Assembly (NCBI RefSeq): GCF_022581195.2
Contig: NC_061482.1
Coordinates: 18,228,001-18,292,000 of the forward strand
Reading direction: 5' to 3'
DNA: 64,000 nucleotides
From: Helicoverpa zea
Lineage: Eukaryota > Arthropoda > Insecta > Lepidoptera > Noctuidae
In this document: one piece after another, positions 24,434 through 36,160 of the stretch
Layout of the letters: every line of letters begins with the position of its first letter
How positions within the stretch are numbered: the stretch's first letter is position 1
Made by a program: the position numbers and the translations under genes
The notes under the pieces: generated by a model
What the model saw: the letters and a program-made list of their open reading frames with translations, nothing else
Told to the model about the DNA's origin: nothing
Database searches by the model: none

Positions 24434-24514
24434 ACACCGGTACCCAGCTGCATCCAGTTAGACTACAAGCCGACTCTCACATGGTTGGGAAAATATGCTA
24501 GGCAGATGATGATG
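24434..24514 (+). repeat. SINE 3' end fragment
   Basis: acaccggtacccagctgcat, 'ccagttagactacaagccga' and gctaggcagatgatgatgg match the last ~80 bp of the SINE. It explains the C-terminal half of the frame at 24332-24526. Confidence 0.75.
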
Positions 24515-24584
24515 GTTTGGTTTTGATCGGTAGTGACAGTTGTACTATAAATGTTTATATTTCACTTAAAAAGCAAACATTATA

Positions 24585-24729
24585 ACAGCCTTACTACGAA
24601 AACTTAAACATCTGTTGAACACTTGTCTAAAAAGCATTCAGATTATGACGTTGAAAAAGGTACGTTTTGCAGCCACACTTTTTTTAGACAAATGTTCAAC
24701 AGATGATTAAGTTTTTGTTGTAAGGCTGT
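24585..24729. mobile_element. Palindromic MITE, mariner-like (copy 1)
   Basis: 145 bp, mostly two inverted arms of about 50 bp. The left arm is ACAGCCTTACTACGAAAACT...TTGTCTAAAAA. The right arm is ttttttagacaaatgttcaa...ttgttgtaaggctgt. TA follows the right end, and the left flank reads TATA(A). These fit a TA-targeting Tc1/mariner-type MITE, although one flank is altered. The second copy is at 63012-63158. Confidence 0.75.
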
Positions 24730-26192
24730 AAGAATCTTCCACTGAAGTGTAAACAAATCACTACTTACCCCATTATTGAAGCTTGGCATACTTGGCTTAC
24801 ATAACCGTGCGAAGCGACAAACTGTTTTGCTTACTACGATGTTGTAAACTGCACTACCAGCTAGGAAGTATTCGATAACACTGAAACTACTGTGAGATCA
24901 CCCATTGTGTTACCATAATATTATGGGAAAATGTTGCTGTTTGAGCTTCCAGTATATTTGCACGTGTTTTTGTATGCATTTACTTTATACTGCGGTAGAG
25001 TTAAATATGTGAGATAACATACTTGATATTATTATGGGTTTTAAATCGAACCATAGACTTTAACATGTGTTCTAGGTAGGTAGGTGTGGCATTGGGCCTC
25101 CAAAAGTTTTCAAAAAGCATTATACACTGGAAAAATAAGTAGGTATAAAATGGATTCTAAAAATTCTGACTAAAGAGTAAAAAAAGTTCAATAAGTCAGT
25201 CAGTTTAGATAGTATTGTTATTATATAACATGAAAATGTTATACATACAAAGTATCGATTCTGATACCACCAAACATACCTACAAACACAGTATTTTCAC
25301 TACAAAATCATCACTTAAACCAGTATATGAAACACTTAAGAATAAAAGCGATAATCGCTCTCTTGTGTGATACCACGTTACTCCATTCATAAAGTAGGTA
25401 ACGGCGAGATGACTCAGAGCGTTTCCGAACATATCTAGATGTAGTACGTTTAGTGTAGCTATAGTGATTCACTTTATGATGGACTAGTGTTAGTTAACGA
25501 TACCTTTACTAGGGATTAAGTTTGTGTTTCATTACAGGATTGTATTTACTTTGTGTTGTTAATTAGTCATCTTTAGGTACTTGAACCACTTCATCTAGAC
25601 TCAGGGACTCTAAAAAAATGCATGAAAATCACGAATGGCGTCTTAACCTGATGATGTAGCGAAGAGTGTGTTTTCACGAGGTTTCTACCCAACGCTTACA
25701 AAATGTTGCATAGTGAGTTTTGTTATTGGTAAAATATATATGTATCCCTTGCCTTCATCTACAAGGCTGATTCAGGTTATTCATAAGCATAATACTTCAT
25801 CAAAATCCGTGGTGATTGCCTCATTAATTATGCTCTTATTCAAAGCGTAGTCTTCACCTTAAATAACAACATTATATTCCAACTTCAAGATGGAGATTGA
25901 ACCTTTGTCCCGAATGACTGGAATAAAGGTTCTATCCTGATCGGTCAAGTAATTAACTGGCCTGATAATCCGGAGAGCTTACGACAGTAAAAGCCTAAGT
26001 GCCTTGTTATACCAAGACGGTAAAGCCTTTCTATCTTCAGCCTTAAGTACTTACGATTAGCTAGCAGAAAATACTGCGGGGAACTATATACAGTTTGAAA
26101 CTTGCGCAGGAAAGTAATTGAAAGTACATACAACATTGAATTGTAAAATAAAACAAATTGCACAAGTCACATAAAAAAACCTACATTAAATA
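24730..26192. other. No gene recognised
   Basis: AT-rich sequence upstream (plus-strand sense) of the orphan gene. Frames at 25668-25850 and 25945-26163 are unsupported. Confidence 0.4.
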
Positions 26193-26198
26193 TTTATT
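26193..26198 (-). terminator. AATAAA polyadenylation signal overlapping the stop
   Basis: On the minus strand the stop codon TAA (26200-26198) shares its last A with AATAAA (26198-26193). This gives the 359-codon gene an extremely short 3' UTR. An A-rich tract on the plus strand (26171-26178) lies a little further downstream. Confidence 0.5.
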
Positions 26199-27277
26199 TA
26201 CAACGCTATAATCTCGGACCATACATAGTATATTTTATTCTGAATGTCCAGCGGCCATATTTTTACGTTGATTTTCATGTTTTCTACAATTGTGTTCAAC
26301 ACTTTATGAATATCAAAAGTTTTGCCTTCGATCCAATCTCTTAGCATCTCGGTTACGTTTTCTAGATTTTCTATATTTTGGTCATTCACATCGTAAACTC
26401 CATCGATAAGGTTAAATAGTTTTCGCAAAAGTGTAATACTGGGTTTCAAAGTGTCCGGAGCTAATTTCAAAATTTTGTCAGGATTCACCAAAATTTCATC
26501 GACGAAGTCCAAGGTATCCCTTTTAACGATGGCTTCGGCGTTGATTATATATTTAACAGTTTGTCGAAACTTTACGTTAGTCTTTATAAAATATTTGTGC
26601 GTTTCTAAAATCTCTGTTACCGGGACGAAGAATCGCTTCAAGTCCCGTGACGATAAATTCATGATCGTCCTTAACCAATCTGTAAGATAGTCACTATAAT
26701 AAAATCTGTCTCTACAAATCTGTAGAGTATCGCATATATTGTTTTCTATGTAATTAAAAGAAATCTTCATCTGTTGTCTTAATATCTTCTCTTTCAATGT
26801 CTGTCTGTACCATTTCGTATGCTCCAGCATTTTTCCCTTCACATTTTTCACGTGATGCCTTAATACTTTTTCTAGAATATAATTAGAGACATCCATAAAA
26901 TCAAGCATGAAATGATCTGTGACATTGATAGGTTTTGCTCCTAGCAACGTCTTCAATTTATTGTTGACCATCTCCGTATACCTTTCCTCGATGTTAATGA
27001 AAGCTTTTTTTATATCTGCTACATCAGGTGGACTCAAATCATAATTATTCATAATATTAAACTTAACGTATCTCAGTTGTTCAGTTGATACTTCTATTAA
27101 AACGTTTACAAACGTGTCAAAGAGTATAGTATCGTTGCTTTGAGCTATGTTTGGTATAAGTTCTGTTGCATTTTCTAGATTTATTTCATCTTGCGTTTCA
27201 TTTGATATGATGTAATAGGTGGAGTCTGAATCACTTCTAGCTTCACCGCACATTGTATCTGTATTGAAAATTAACAT
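26198..27277 (-). CDS. Orphan gene, 359 codons, probably secreted helical protein
   Basis: The longest clean frame in the window by more than a factor of two, uninterrupted and ATG-initiated. I do not recognise the family. The protein is rich in K, D, E, N, I, L and V with helix-like periodicity. It has only three cysteines (10, 182, 188) and six N-x-S/T sequons at N26, N36, N48, N118, N207 and N307. Many sequons with few cysteines suggest passage through the secretory pathway, yet no signal peptide is encoded at this N-terminus. A good acceptor (aattttcaatacag) ends at 27259, so a separate upstream exon could supply the signal peptide and residues 1-7 may be intron. Alternatively TATATATAAG at 27291-27282 would start transcription near 27260 and Met9 at 27253 would be the start. 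AATAAA overlaps the stop. No homologue or paralogue is visible in the window. Function is unknown. Confidence 0.75.
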   Translation of the reverse strand: MLIFNTDTMCGEARSDSDSTYYIISNETQDEINLENATELIPNIAQSNDTILFDTFVNVLIEVSTEQLRYVKFNIMNNYDLSPPDVADIKKAFINIEERYTEMVNNKLKTLLGAKPINVTDHFMLDFMDVSNYILEKVLRHHVKNVKGKMLEHTKWYRQTLKEKILRQQMKISFNYIENNICDTLQICRDRFYYSDYLTDWLRTIMNLSSRDLKRFFVPVTEILETHKYFIKTNVKFRQTVKYIINAEAIVKRDTLDFVDEILVNPDKILKLAPDTLKPSITLLRKLFNLIDGVYDVNDQNIENLENVTEMLRDWIEGKTFDIHKVLNTIVENMKINVKIWPLDIQNKIYYVWSEIIAL

Positions 27278-27281
27278 TAGA

Positions 27282-27291
27282 CTTATATATA
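27282..27291 (-). promoter_or_regulatory. TATA-box candidate for the orphan gene
   Basis: TATATATAAG on the minus strand, five bases before the first ATG. If used, the usual 25-31 bp spacing places the start site near 27260, after that ATG and just before the second in-frame ATG at 27253. This competes with the splice-acceptor interpretation at the same place. Confidence 0.3.
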
Positions 27292-27299
27292 GCGCTACA

Positions 27300-28439
27300 A
27301 ATTATTCGATTGCAAATTGTTATTTGACAACCTAGCAGTCAGAGAGAACAATATTAAATATGGCGTGATTAATTTAATACATAACGGATTAATGATTGAA
27401 ATAATCATCATCATAACGGAATAATGATCACAGTTGAAATAATATTTTTCACTAGTAAAATGTTCAGTAAATGACAGATGAAAAGCAATAACATTGTGAA
27501 AGGAAAACCAATATCGATATGAAATAAGATTGTAAACACAGACTGCAGGATTTCTCAGTACTCGTTCAAGTAATCCAAGTGCTATTGACTGCTTTACTGG
27601 TAACAATAGTTGGAATAAGTCTAGACTTTATAGGTATTTAAGTTACTCATTTCTGCTATTTCGAAATGAACTAGATTCTGCTGGTAGTTTCACGGTAACA
27701 AAAAGTAGCCTTCTTTGATAAATGGACTATCTATCTAACACTGTTTTTTCCCATTGCAATAGTTTCTAAGCTTAGCGATAAACATCATACATATAATTGT
27801 GATGTTATTTTTTTTCTGGGCATTGTATGGCAGCAGCAGAGCGATTCAACCGACATGCGTTAAATGCAGCACCCTGTATTATGCGGTTTTAGCGCACGTG
27901 ACTGCATGCGCTTTGACACTACGTTCATGAGTCATGCAATAAGTAGATATAGCTATGTATATCGAAGTAGGATTATTTATGAACGATTCCTTTAAGGTTT
28001 AGAATCCAAGATATAAGTAATTACGAAAGTTATGAATTGAAGAAGAAATCACAGTTGATGCTTTTGTATTATCTGAGGATTATAGCACATTTTTTATTTG
28101 AATATTAGCACACGTATATCTTCTAAAAACACCAAAAATCAACTCACAAAATAAAACAATAAGAAACACGATCATTTTTCTTGAGTACAAATCTATTACT
28201 ATTCAGATCATGAAAAATATTGCATTCTACGTTTTACGAGTGCAGTAAAAGGAAGGAAGTGTATGACTGAGTTATTGAACGACGATATTAGATTAAAAGT
28301 TTATAGGAATTCTCGACACGACAACAAGAGTAAAAAAAATAAAAAATATAATCCTTGCATCATCCGCTTAGGTTATACGAGGCCACAGATATATGCATAG
28401 ATAGACACGTCAAACTTAATACCCTTTTTAGCCCTTTGA
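27300..28439. other. No gene recognised; possible upstream intron
   Basis: I searched the minus strand for a short signal-peptide exon with a donor and found none convincing. The frame at 27295-27606 starts at TTG and lacks a recognisable motif. Confidence 0.35.
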
Positions 28440-28560
28440 TGGGAAATCATCAACTGACCCCTCCCGCTGTGAGGGAGTGTCAGACTTTACTGACTAAAAC
28501 CCACCATGTTCCCTCTTAAGCCCTTTATATACCAGGGCCGCGGTAACCCTTTTTAGCCCT
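28440..28560 (+). repeat. Dispersed moth repeat (cagggccgcggta), copy 1
   Basis: Shares aatcatcaactgacccctcc, gagggagtgtcagac, ttactgac and taccagggccgcggta, in the same order, with 55869-56000. The element type is not recognised; the block order suggests a SINE or LINE 3' region. Confidence 0.6.
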
Positions 28561-31500
28561 AGGTTAGAAAACTAGGGTGTAATGAGTAAATAGCACGCTT
28601 GTGTAAGCGTGTAGGTAGGAAAGTGTATCGGGTTCAGTAAACGGGGTGAGATTTACGGCCCTTTTCAGTTGTCGGTCTGTTGCTAAATTTAGATACCAGG
28701 GTATTTTTGACGTTTACCCTGCCGGTTCAGATGGTTTCAATAGAGTCTATTTTATATGCCGACGACAAAGTATATAAATACAAATGTTATTTACGAATTT
28801 AACTGCAGCTTTCATATTTAGATAGATATTTCATATTTAGAGATAGAATGTTTGCACAGAAAACTCTCACATTCACAATTGAGTTTTAATAGTTGATTCA
28901 TAAACTTAGCTCTTATTAATGACATATTCAATGTATAAATTCGGTGATATGGCATATTAAAGTCTGAAAATAGTACTTCTGTATCATGAAAATATAGGAT
29001 ATATTTTGATGGTAAAGAAGTACTATTTTTAAGTGGCATCTCAAAAAACAAATTGCAATACAAAACTGAGTGACAACGTTCACTTCATCACGTTTTTCAA
29101 GCAACGCGGCGCCATCTTGAAGCGAGATGACACTGACACTTCTGACAGCCTTAATGGCGCGAAAAGTTTTGACGCGTGACAATATTGACAGGTAAACTCG
29201 TTACAGAGCACACCTTGCAAACTAGGAATATGAAGTTTATCTTTTTAAATAAAATATCGCATATTTTTTAGTAAAGTAAGTTTAGATTCTGGGGTTTGTA
29301 CATTATTTTCGTAAATTTTACAACGGTGTGAAAGTTTGAGTTTAAAACAACGTTTTAACTATGATAATCTACATACCATTTGTGATGCAATTCTTAGGCA
29401 TTGTTCCAGTTTCTTCTTGTATTTATCAATGGCATTACTTTATTGGTAAGCTTACCTGAAACCAAAGAAAAACGGAAATAAGGATTTTGAATATAACTAT
29501 AAAACTGTATGTTTAAAATCGCCGTGCAAGCGCATAAATGTTCGTGACTTCCCTTAATAGTAACACAAAATCTTACATATTTACAAAATTGGTTGGTATT
29601 TTTGCCCTTTCCCAAAACCAGAGCTAATAATACCAAAGAGAGACATTATATTCTATTGGAATAATATTACACCTTCAGATATTCTTATGTTATGTCTACA
29701 GGAAGAAAAAACATACTTCAATAACAAGCGAAAATAATTAATATCATGTCCACTATTTTCCACGAAACAGTCCAGTCATAACAGCAACTGATCCGTAAAA
29801 AAAACAACGGCAAATAATTTCCTATTAGAAGAAAATATTAATGATAATATTTGTAAGCAAGCCAATAGGAAATAATACGGAGTTCACATACGCAGACGGG
29901 ACCGTGACGCCGGATACGGCACGGATCCGGTTCTGTTCACCGTGCCGCATATTTCCTACCCATTGGACTGACTGGCATAGTTTGATCCTTGCTGTGTGTA
30001 CAGGTATTTTAATTTGAATTGGAATTTCACTTTATGGAATGTCCATTCTACGGGTTGTTTAGTCTGTGGGTAAGTATAAGCATTAAATCGTAAATAACAA
30101 CATTGAATTGTTGTTACAAACGTTAAAGTTTGAATATGTAGATGTAAATGTTTGTTACTTTCACTTAAAAAGATCTGAACAAATGATGAAACTTGGCAGA
30201 AATTGTCGGAATAGTATACAGACTATTTGAAACCGGGTGTAGGAAGTAGTTCCTCCGGGAAGCGAGCAAAATCACAGGCGGGTGCTGGGTAGTTTTGAAC
30301 AAACCTCCTTTTCGAGTCTACACCCTACCTACAGTCAATAAAACCCAACTTTCAGAAAATGAGACATATAAATAATATTTATTTTGCATTTTTACACGCC
30401 AACCTCTCGTTGCAAGTGAGCTGAAGTCGGTATTTATTCAATGTATTTCCACATAGAGGTACAGAATTTTCAGAGCGTTTCATATCAATAGGAATCTTCC
30501 ACATTTCCAATAGAATGCGTCAAAGGGAGATAACTTCTGCCGGATGAAACGCAGACGGTGTTAATTTTCGATACAGCTTACATCCTTTTGAGCTGAGAAT
30601 GTAGTCTGTTTTTCATGTAGTTTCGACTAACAATTTCAATTGGAAAACGATTTTCATTTATTCGTGAGTGCTGTCTATACTAGATGTATTTGTGAGGTTT
30701 TAGGAAGTAATCTCTAGATCTGATAAACTAATTTTAATAGGAATCACGGGAGTCACGTTATTTTTGAATCTTTAGGCTACATTTTAATCCTGTATGAATG
30801 AGTGCTTGAAAATGAAGCATCTACTCATATACGATGTATTAAAGGATAGAAAGTTATGAATTTTCTAACGACCTTTCTCGAACTAGGTATTTCAAACTAG
30901 AGGTAGATTCAATTGTTTAGGTAACACTGATATATAAATAAACAATCTCATAGATTACTTAATCAATTAATGACGAAAGATGAGACATAATAAATGTATT
31001 ATGTCACACATGATAATTTCTCGACGAACAGTCGTAAAAGAAAAAGTCTAGGCAGATGATTGTATCAAAATAAGTTGATTTTCAATTGTTACTATTGCAA
31101 CCGTGGCAGTTGGTTCCTACTATTTAAGAGACCCATGCTTTCATGGAAATCCTTCGTAAAAATACTCCACTATAAAAAAGATTATTGTGTTCTACAATTC
31201 TCCACAAAAAACTTTGTAAAAGTACTTAAAAGACAAGATAAGCCAATCATCGAAATTACCCGTAAATCAAACTTTGCTAACTCAAACTTTACCTGCAAGT
31301 CAGCCGTGCATTATTGAATGACAAGTCACTCATACTTTATTCAGGGGAACCAAAGCTGAGTTTACACTGTGGAAAATTGTAGCACCATTGTCCAATACAC
31401 ATACAAGTGAACACTATTCAACCATCAAAGGATTTTGTGGCAAGATTAGAACTACGGAATAGTAACAGATATTCTGAGTGTTTGTAATCGGTTTTGTGGA

Positions 31501-32173
31501 AAACGTACGGTTCGGGATTTTAGGCTTACTGCAACGGTTGTGGCCGATGAACGATGTAGTTGGTTCTCTTATTTACTGTTTTGCAGTCGGCAAAATGTGT
31601 GAATAAAATATGTTGTGTTAATGCGAGGCATAAAATGGCTGACTGAGTGAGGAAGATTAAGTGATGAGAAAAAAACTAAAAATAGTAACGGTTGAACCAT
31701 AAAACTCTTAAAGTTATCAAAAGCATGATTTGTGAAGTCACTGACGAGTTCCATTTTTTTATTAATTAGTTGTCCTGTTTAAACTAAAATTGGTGGGCAT
31801 AGAATGAACATTAAGTACTTGTAACGTATTCTCTTCTTAAGTACTCGATTCTTTGGCTCAACACCTTCAGTATACACGAAGCCTTATGCAAAATTCAGTG
31901 CGAAGTTTTTCGTGCGACACGAACACGGGAGTTTGCTAAAGTTTCGTACTTCAACACGAGTTGGTAACGTGACGTCAGAGTTAGAGCGCTTATCTAGAGT
32001 ACGTATATCTGTTGTGTAACTGTTGTGTTTGTTTGCTTTACTTTAGCAAACTTTAGCATCAACTGTAGGTACAGGCTACGTGTATTTTTTGTCATACAAA
32101 ACTCATCCTGACGGTTAAAAAGGTAAAATGAAAAAGAGCACAATATTGCGAGGGAATTTTAGCGTTCAACTAA
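28561..32173. other. No gene; one Helitron scrap
   Basis: About 3.6 kb. A Lep1-type 3' scrap (gaaaccgggtgtaggaagta...agcgagcaaaatcacagg) lies at 30230-30285. A SINE-tail scrap (aaaagtctaggcagatgatt) lies at 31049-31068. Frames at 28818-29182, 29394-29636, 31060-31317 and 31569-31754 have AT-rich random composition. Confidence 0.4.
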
Positions 32174-32290
32174 CTTTCACCAGCGGTTTCAACCGCGACT
32201 ACTCCGTGCAACTGGATAAAAAGTCTATAGCAGTTCTCAATAAATCAGATATCTAACACTGAAATATTTTTTCCCTAATCCAAGAGTTCC
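32174..32290 (-). repeat. Degenerate Lep1-type Helitron 3' part
   Basis: caccagcggtttcaaccgcg, 'actggataaaaagtctatag' and agatatctaacactgaaata are the inverted family blocks. Ends are eroded. Confidence 0.5.
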
Positions 32291-34081
32291 CGATATCAAC
32301 GCAAAAATACTGTAAAAACCGTATTAACTAATTGTCATATATTTAAAAAAAAAAAACGTATGTAAACAAAATTTTACAAGGAACAAAATCCCAGATAAAA
32401 TCATAAACCGCTATGCACCTAGATAGGAGATTGCATCACAGCGTTGCAAGCTATTGATCTGCCATATCAATGAGCTGCAGGGTTAACGGACGACCGGCCC
32501 TGACGATATTCATGTTAATATAATACCTACTACGATGTATTTCCACTACGTTAGGCTATTTTTAGATGTTTAGTTACGTAATATTGAGAGAATCCTTACT
32601 TACGACTCTTTATTAACTTAACATCTGTCCTTAGCTGATTCACAAATAAATATCTTAATTGTATGTTTGACTTAACAAAATAAATGCGAAAGTAATTATG
32701 CCTGTCTATCTGTACCTATGGCTTTAGTGGCCAAGGTAATAAACCGATTTTTTCAAAACTACTGTTTGGCACCATTATAGCTACGCTTTTGAATAAGAGG
32801 AAATGTGTTTCTAGTCAAGTAGACTAGGTTTTTTATTTCACGATGTGAGAAGAACAAGCTGTATTAGATTTTATAAACATAGAAAAATTACACCACTGCC
32901 ATAACAGTAAATTTACTAAAATGACAACTAAAACATAACTGAATTCAGTCATAGTCCAAAATCTCAGCAGGGACGGGCTCAAACTAGGCAAGAACCGCGG
33001 CATGCACTAGTACAGTTGTGCAAATTCCTCAACAACTATGTATGAGGAATGATGAATGTTGCAGACCTACCTACATACATTTTTGGGGCTTTCGACCCCT
33101 TACTTCGCAATAATTTGTTTTTGCTAGAGGACTTAGGCTTTTGATGTACACCCCTTTCGGTCAAACGTAATTTGTTTTTGATTAAAAATAGGAGACAGAT
33201 AAAATTGAATTTCTAAATAGGGAGAGGGTTTATCACCCCTTGTATGTACATATATAGCTTTGTATATAGTTAGGTATAGTCACTATTTATACAAAACGCG
33301 AGGGTCGATTTTGATAATTGACGCGTCACAGAAAGTATGAAAATTGGGAAAAAATAAAAATTGCTAGTAGACACCATAGTGCTATTCTATCTAACTCTGT
33401 CTAATCATAAGTAAGCATTTTTATACAAAAAAAAACAGTATTTTAGACTTTGTAAGGCAAAATGAAATAGTCCGGAGGTTAGCTAAGGCTCATACGGCGA
33501 CTGTGCGTCCTTCTAAAACGACGAAATAACTGTCTCAGAAGATTAACCTCTCTAACGTCTAGAGATAGGGTAATTAATTAACAAGACGCAACCACACTTG
33601 CCGGCTAAGCCAATTATCATGCTAATTACATGCATTCATGGAAGTTTGGCTTCGGCACTAATTAATTATTACTGAATATCGTTTTTCCGCATCATTCACT
33701 CGGCTTAATTAGTTATTGATACGTTTATTCCAAGATAAACAGAATAATGAAACATTTTATTATTTTAGAGCATGATCGATTCGTGTCCCAATTTTATTTG
33801 GTACACGTCAACATAAAGATGTACCTTTTGAACCGATTTTACCTACATGCTGAAGCAGCTGTAAGACGCATACATCTTATCATCATCCTCCTGCCAATAA
33901 TTTAACGACTTTTCTACTTTTTTATTATCGTTCGACGCAGCATGTTTTCTTCTTCCAGACCCTTCTTATCCACGGTCATCTCACAAGCAACGTTCTTTCT
34001 AGCCATGTTGACTTTCACACAATCCATCCATCGTTTATTTCACCCATTCACTAAGTATATATCCATCCACATTTATACTCC
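32291..34081. other. No gene recognised
   Basis: A fragment resembling the GTCY-microsatellite repeat start (aaataaatgcgaaagtaatt then cctgtctatctgtacc) lies near 32681-32720. The remainder is unassigned. Confidence 0.4.
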
Positions 34082-34085
34082 TATA

Positions 34086-34308
34086 GTTCGGCCATTCAGA
34101 GAATGCGTTCCTGACACGTCGCGATTGAACTGACGACGTAACTACATTCATTGATTATTGATATAATAATGTTGTTTTAATGCTCCTCAATTGTTAAAAC
34201 GGTAAACAACCAGCAAAAATATTTTTATCGTAACTGCAACGCCATTGCAAAGTTACGTCGTCAGTTCAATCGCGACGTGTCAGGAACGCATTCTCTGAAT
34301 GGCCGAAC
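34086..34308. mobile_element. Fold-back MITE with 58-bp perfect TIRs, TATA flanks
   Basis: A 223 bp element whose first 58 bases (GTTCGGCCATTCAGAGAATG...GACGACGTAACT) are the exact reverse complement of its last 58. TATA lies on both sides (34082-34085 and 34309-34312), giving a TATA or TA target duplication. Bases 34145-34308 are identical to 50900-51063 of the longer element at 50104-51063. The left end here, however, is an inverted copy of the right end rather than the longer element's left end. There is no ORF. Confidence 0.85.
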
Positions 34309-34831
34309 TATAACTCTCAGCTGAACATATGGCTAAAACTTTAATGAACTTTTTAACGAGTATCATCTAAAACAGTTTTACTATTTCTAAAACATGTCCT
34401 CGTTAAAGGACATTGTTCAATTTTGGCCTAAGAACCGATGTGAATATAAATTATACTATAATTTTTATTTATTTTTATATTGTTTGAAACATATTTTAGT
34501 ATTCCACGGACACTTCAAATAAATAAATTCCAAATAAAAAGTAGGGTCACAATTATTGATGCCTTATAAAATGTTTCCGTCAGCCAGTGCTGCCAGTTTC
34601 GGAAGTTTTCGGGATTTCGGTAAATACGGATCGAATTGAGAACCTACTTTCCGAAGTCGGTTATTAAAATTAGTTGGTAACACTTTATTCATTTAAATAC
34701 CTAAACTGACTAGCTAGAAAAAAGCTAGTATTCTGTATAATGTTTTAAGATGGTTTTGAGCGAATCGCGAATTTCTAGCTTGGCATTCGAGTAGGATTAT
34801 AGTTTTCGTAATTGGCAACACTGGTGTACTT
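34309..34831. other. Sequence between MITE and zinc-binding candidate
   Basis: Contains 'cggatcgaattgagaaccta' and ccgaagtcggtta near 34626-34666, a common moth repeat end. No gene is seen. Confidence 0.35.
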
Positions 34832-35067
34832 CAGTCAGTTTGCTAGAAGTCAGTTTGATTGGTTTGATTGCTTTGCGACTATCGTTTCTTTTGTGATTTT
34901 CTATGTGTTTCATGGTTTTATTCTAACAACGTTGGCTTGATTACGGACTCCGATTAGATTGCGTACTTGGTAGACTCGGCTTTGTGTAAAGAACTGGATT
35001 TTACTAGCATTTTCGGATATTGCTCTGTCTGTGATCGAATTTAGTTATATTATAATTACAACAATGG
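34830..35067 (+). promoter_or_regulatory. Candidate initiator and 5' UTR
   Basis: acttCAGTCAGTTTG at about 34831 contains the arthropod initiator TCAGT. It is followed by about 230 bp without a splice signal up to the first ATGs at 35064 and 35068. No TATA box was noticed. The assignment rests on position and motif only. Confidence 0.25.
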
Positions 35068-35477
35068 ATGCAGAATATAGTATATTGTATAAATTGTGGA
35101 TCTGCTGGAGGTTCTTTGGTATTAGAAAACGAAGATATACTTCGTTGCATACAACAATGGACTGTTCCCCGTATGGTAAGTGGTCTACGAAAGTGTTTTT
35201 CTAATTTTGATAAGAATGTTACTACCTACTTATGTTTTCATAAGCACACAATTTCTCGGTTTTCAAATCAATTGCCACAATTGCAAGTTACTTGATATTT
35301 ACTAATGATTTTTTGTATTTATTATTACAGGTTGAAGCTCATGACCTTATATGTACGACGTGTTGGTCTGAAGCAGTCGAGCATAATAAGATGCAATGCA
35401 CTGTTGGACGCAATTGTGTACTTTGTAAGAAGCTCCTACCATCAGGCATACTGTTGCAATTGTATCGTTGGGCGTAG
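35068..35477 (+). CDS. Two-exon candidate: ZAD-like zinc-binding module, 84 aa
   Basis: Exon 1 is 35068-35175 (36 codons) and exon 2 is 35331-35477 (48 codons plus TAG). They are joined in phase 0 by a 155 bp intron with GTAAGT donor and ttattattacag acceptor. The product has C-x2-C at 7/10, IQQWTVPRM at the junction, HDLICTTCW with C-x2-C at 44/47, and a third C-x2-C (CVLC) at 64/67 that looks like the start of another unit. The spacing recalls ZAD-type treble-clef zinc binding and repeated 'W-x-x-PR ... D-x-x-C-x2-C-W' modules of uncharacterised insect proteins. A DNA- or protein-binding role is inferred, not shown. An ATG four bases upstream (35064) has the better Kozak context but a different frame and no zinc motif. 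The protein ends early in unit two, so it may be a truncated gene fragment. ATTAAA near 35580 could direct polyadenylation. Confidence 0.5.
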
Positions 35478-35997
35478 AACAGTGGGCTGTTGTGCCCACA
35501 TAATGACTATTATCTGGTATTTAAGCTGGGCGAGATACCAAAGCTCAGTTCTTAGATATATTATTGAGAAATATTGATGATTAAAAACCTTTAATTGAAT
35601 ATAAATATTGTTTTTATTGCACATCCTCGAAAACCTCTTTCATTGTTATTGGTAAACCTTACTTTAACTGTTAAATTATTTTGTGTGGTAATGACATTTT
35701 TAGTATGGTCTGTGCCTTCTTGGTAATAGACCGCGGGTTCGATTCCCGCCTTATGGCATGTAGATAGCTAGGTAACTGTCTAATATAAAAGTAGTAACAA
35801 TCATTTAAATAAATAATTCTCCATCGTAATAATATCGATATTTTATGAATTGTGGTGAATGGAACTCTTCCATTTTGGAAACTTATGCGTTTTATCACAA
35901 ATCCAAAGTGGATTCACTATATATTAAGAAACGTAACGTTGAAAGCAAAAGCGTTTAGGTAGTTGTTTTTCATAAAAATTCTAAGCATTTATGAAAA
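35478..35997. other. 3' flank with a tRNA-like B box
   Basis: GGTTCGATTCCC at 35736-35747 with a gcggg/cccgc stem (35733-35749) is a Pol III B box / T-arm. No full cloverleaf can be folded around it, so it is probably a SINE head or tRNA relic. Confidence 0.35.
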
Positions 35998-36160
35998 CTA
36001 GTCACACGCCCCGTCTTCGCACGGTGGCAATGTAAAACCTTGGTGTAAACCTTCCTCTTGACCTACTCTATCTATTAAAAAAAATCGCACCCAAATCCAT
36101 TGCGTAGTTTTAAAGATCTAAAGCATTCAAAGGGACAGACAGAAAATGCAACTTTATAAA
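35998..36160 (-). repeat. Helitron-like repeat, third subfamily
   Basis: CTAG at 35998-36001 on the minus-strand 3' side. Inside are aaaaccttggtgtaaacctt, cctcttgacctactctatct and ttgcgtagttttaaagatct, a recurrent lepidopteran repeat. The 5' end lies near 36160 (ttataaaatga). Confidence 0.5.

Noticed and set aside
27295..27606. Upstream frame as the missing signal-peptide exon of the 359-codon gene
   Set aside because: It has no ATG start, the hydrophobic part is near its C-terminus, and no donor joins it to the acceptor at 27259.
35700..35760. Possible tRNA gene with a perfect T-arm
   Set aside because: Only the B box/T-arm is present; no acceptor stem, D-arm or anticodon arm can be folded around it.
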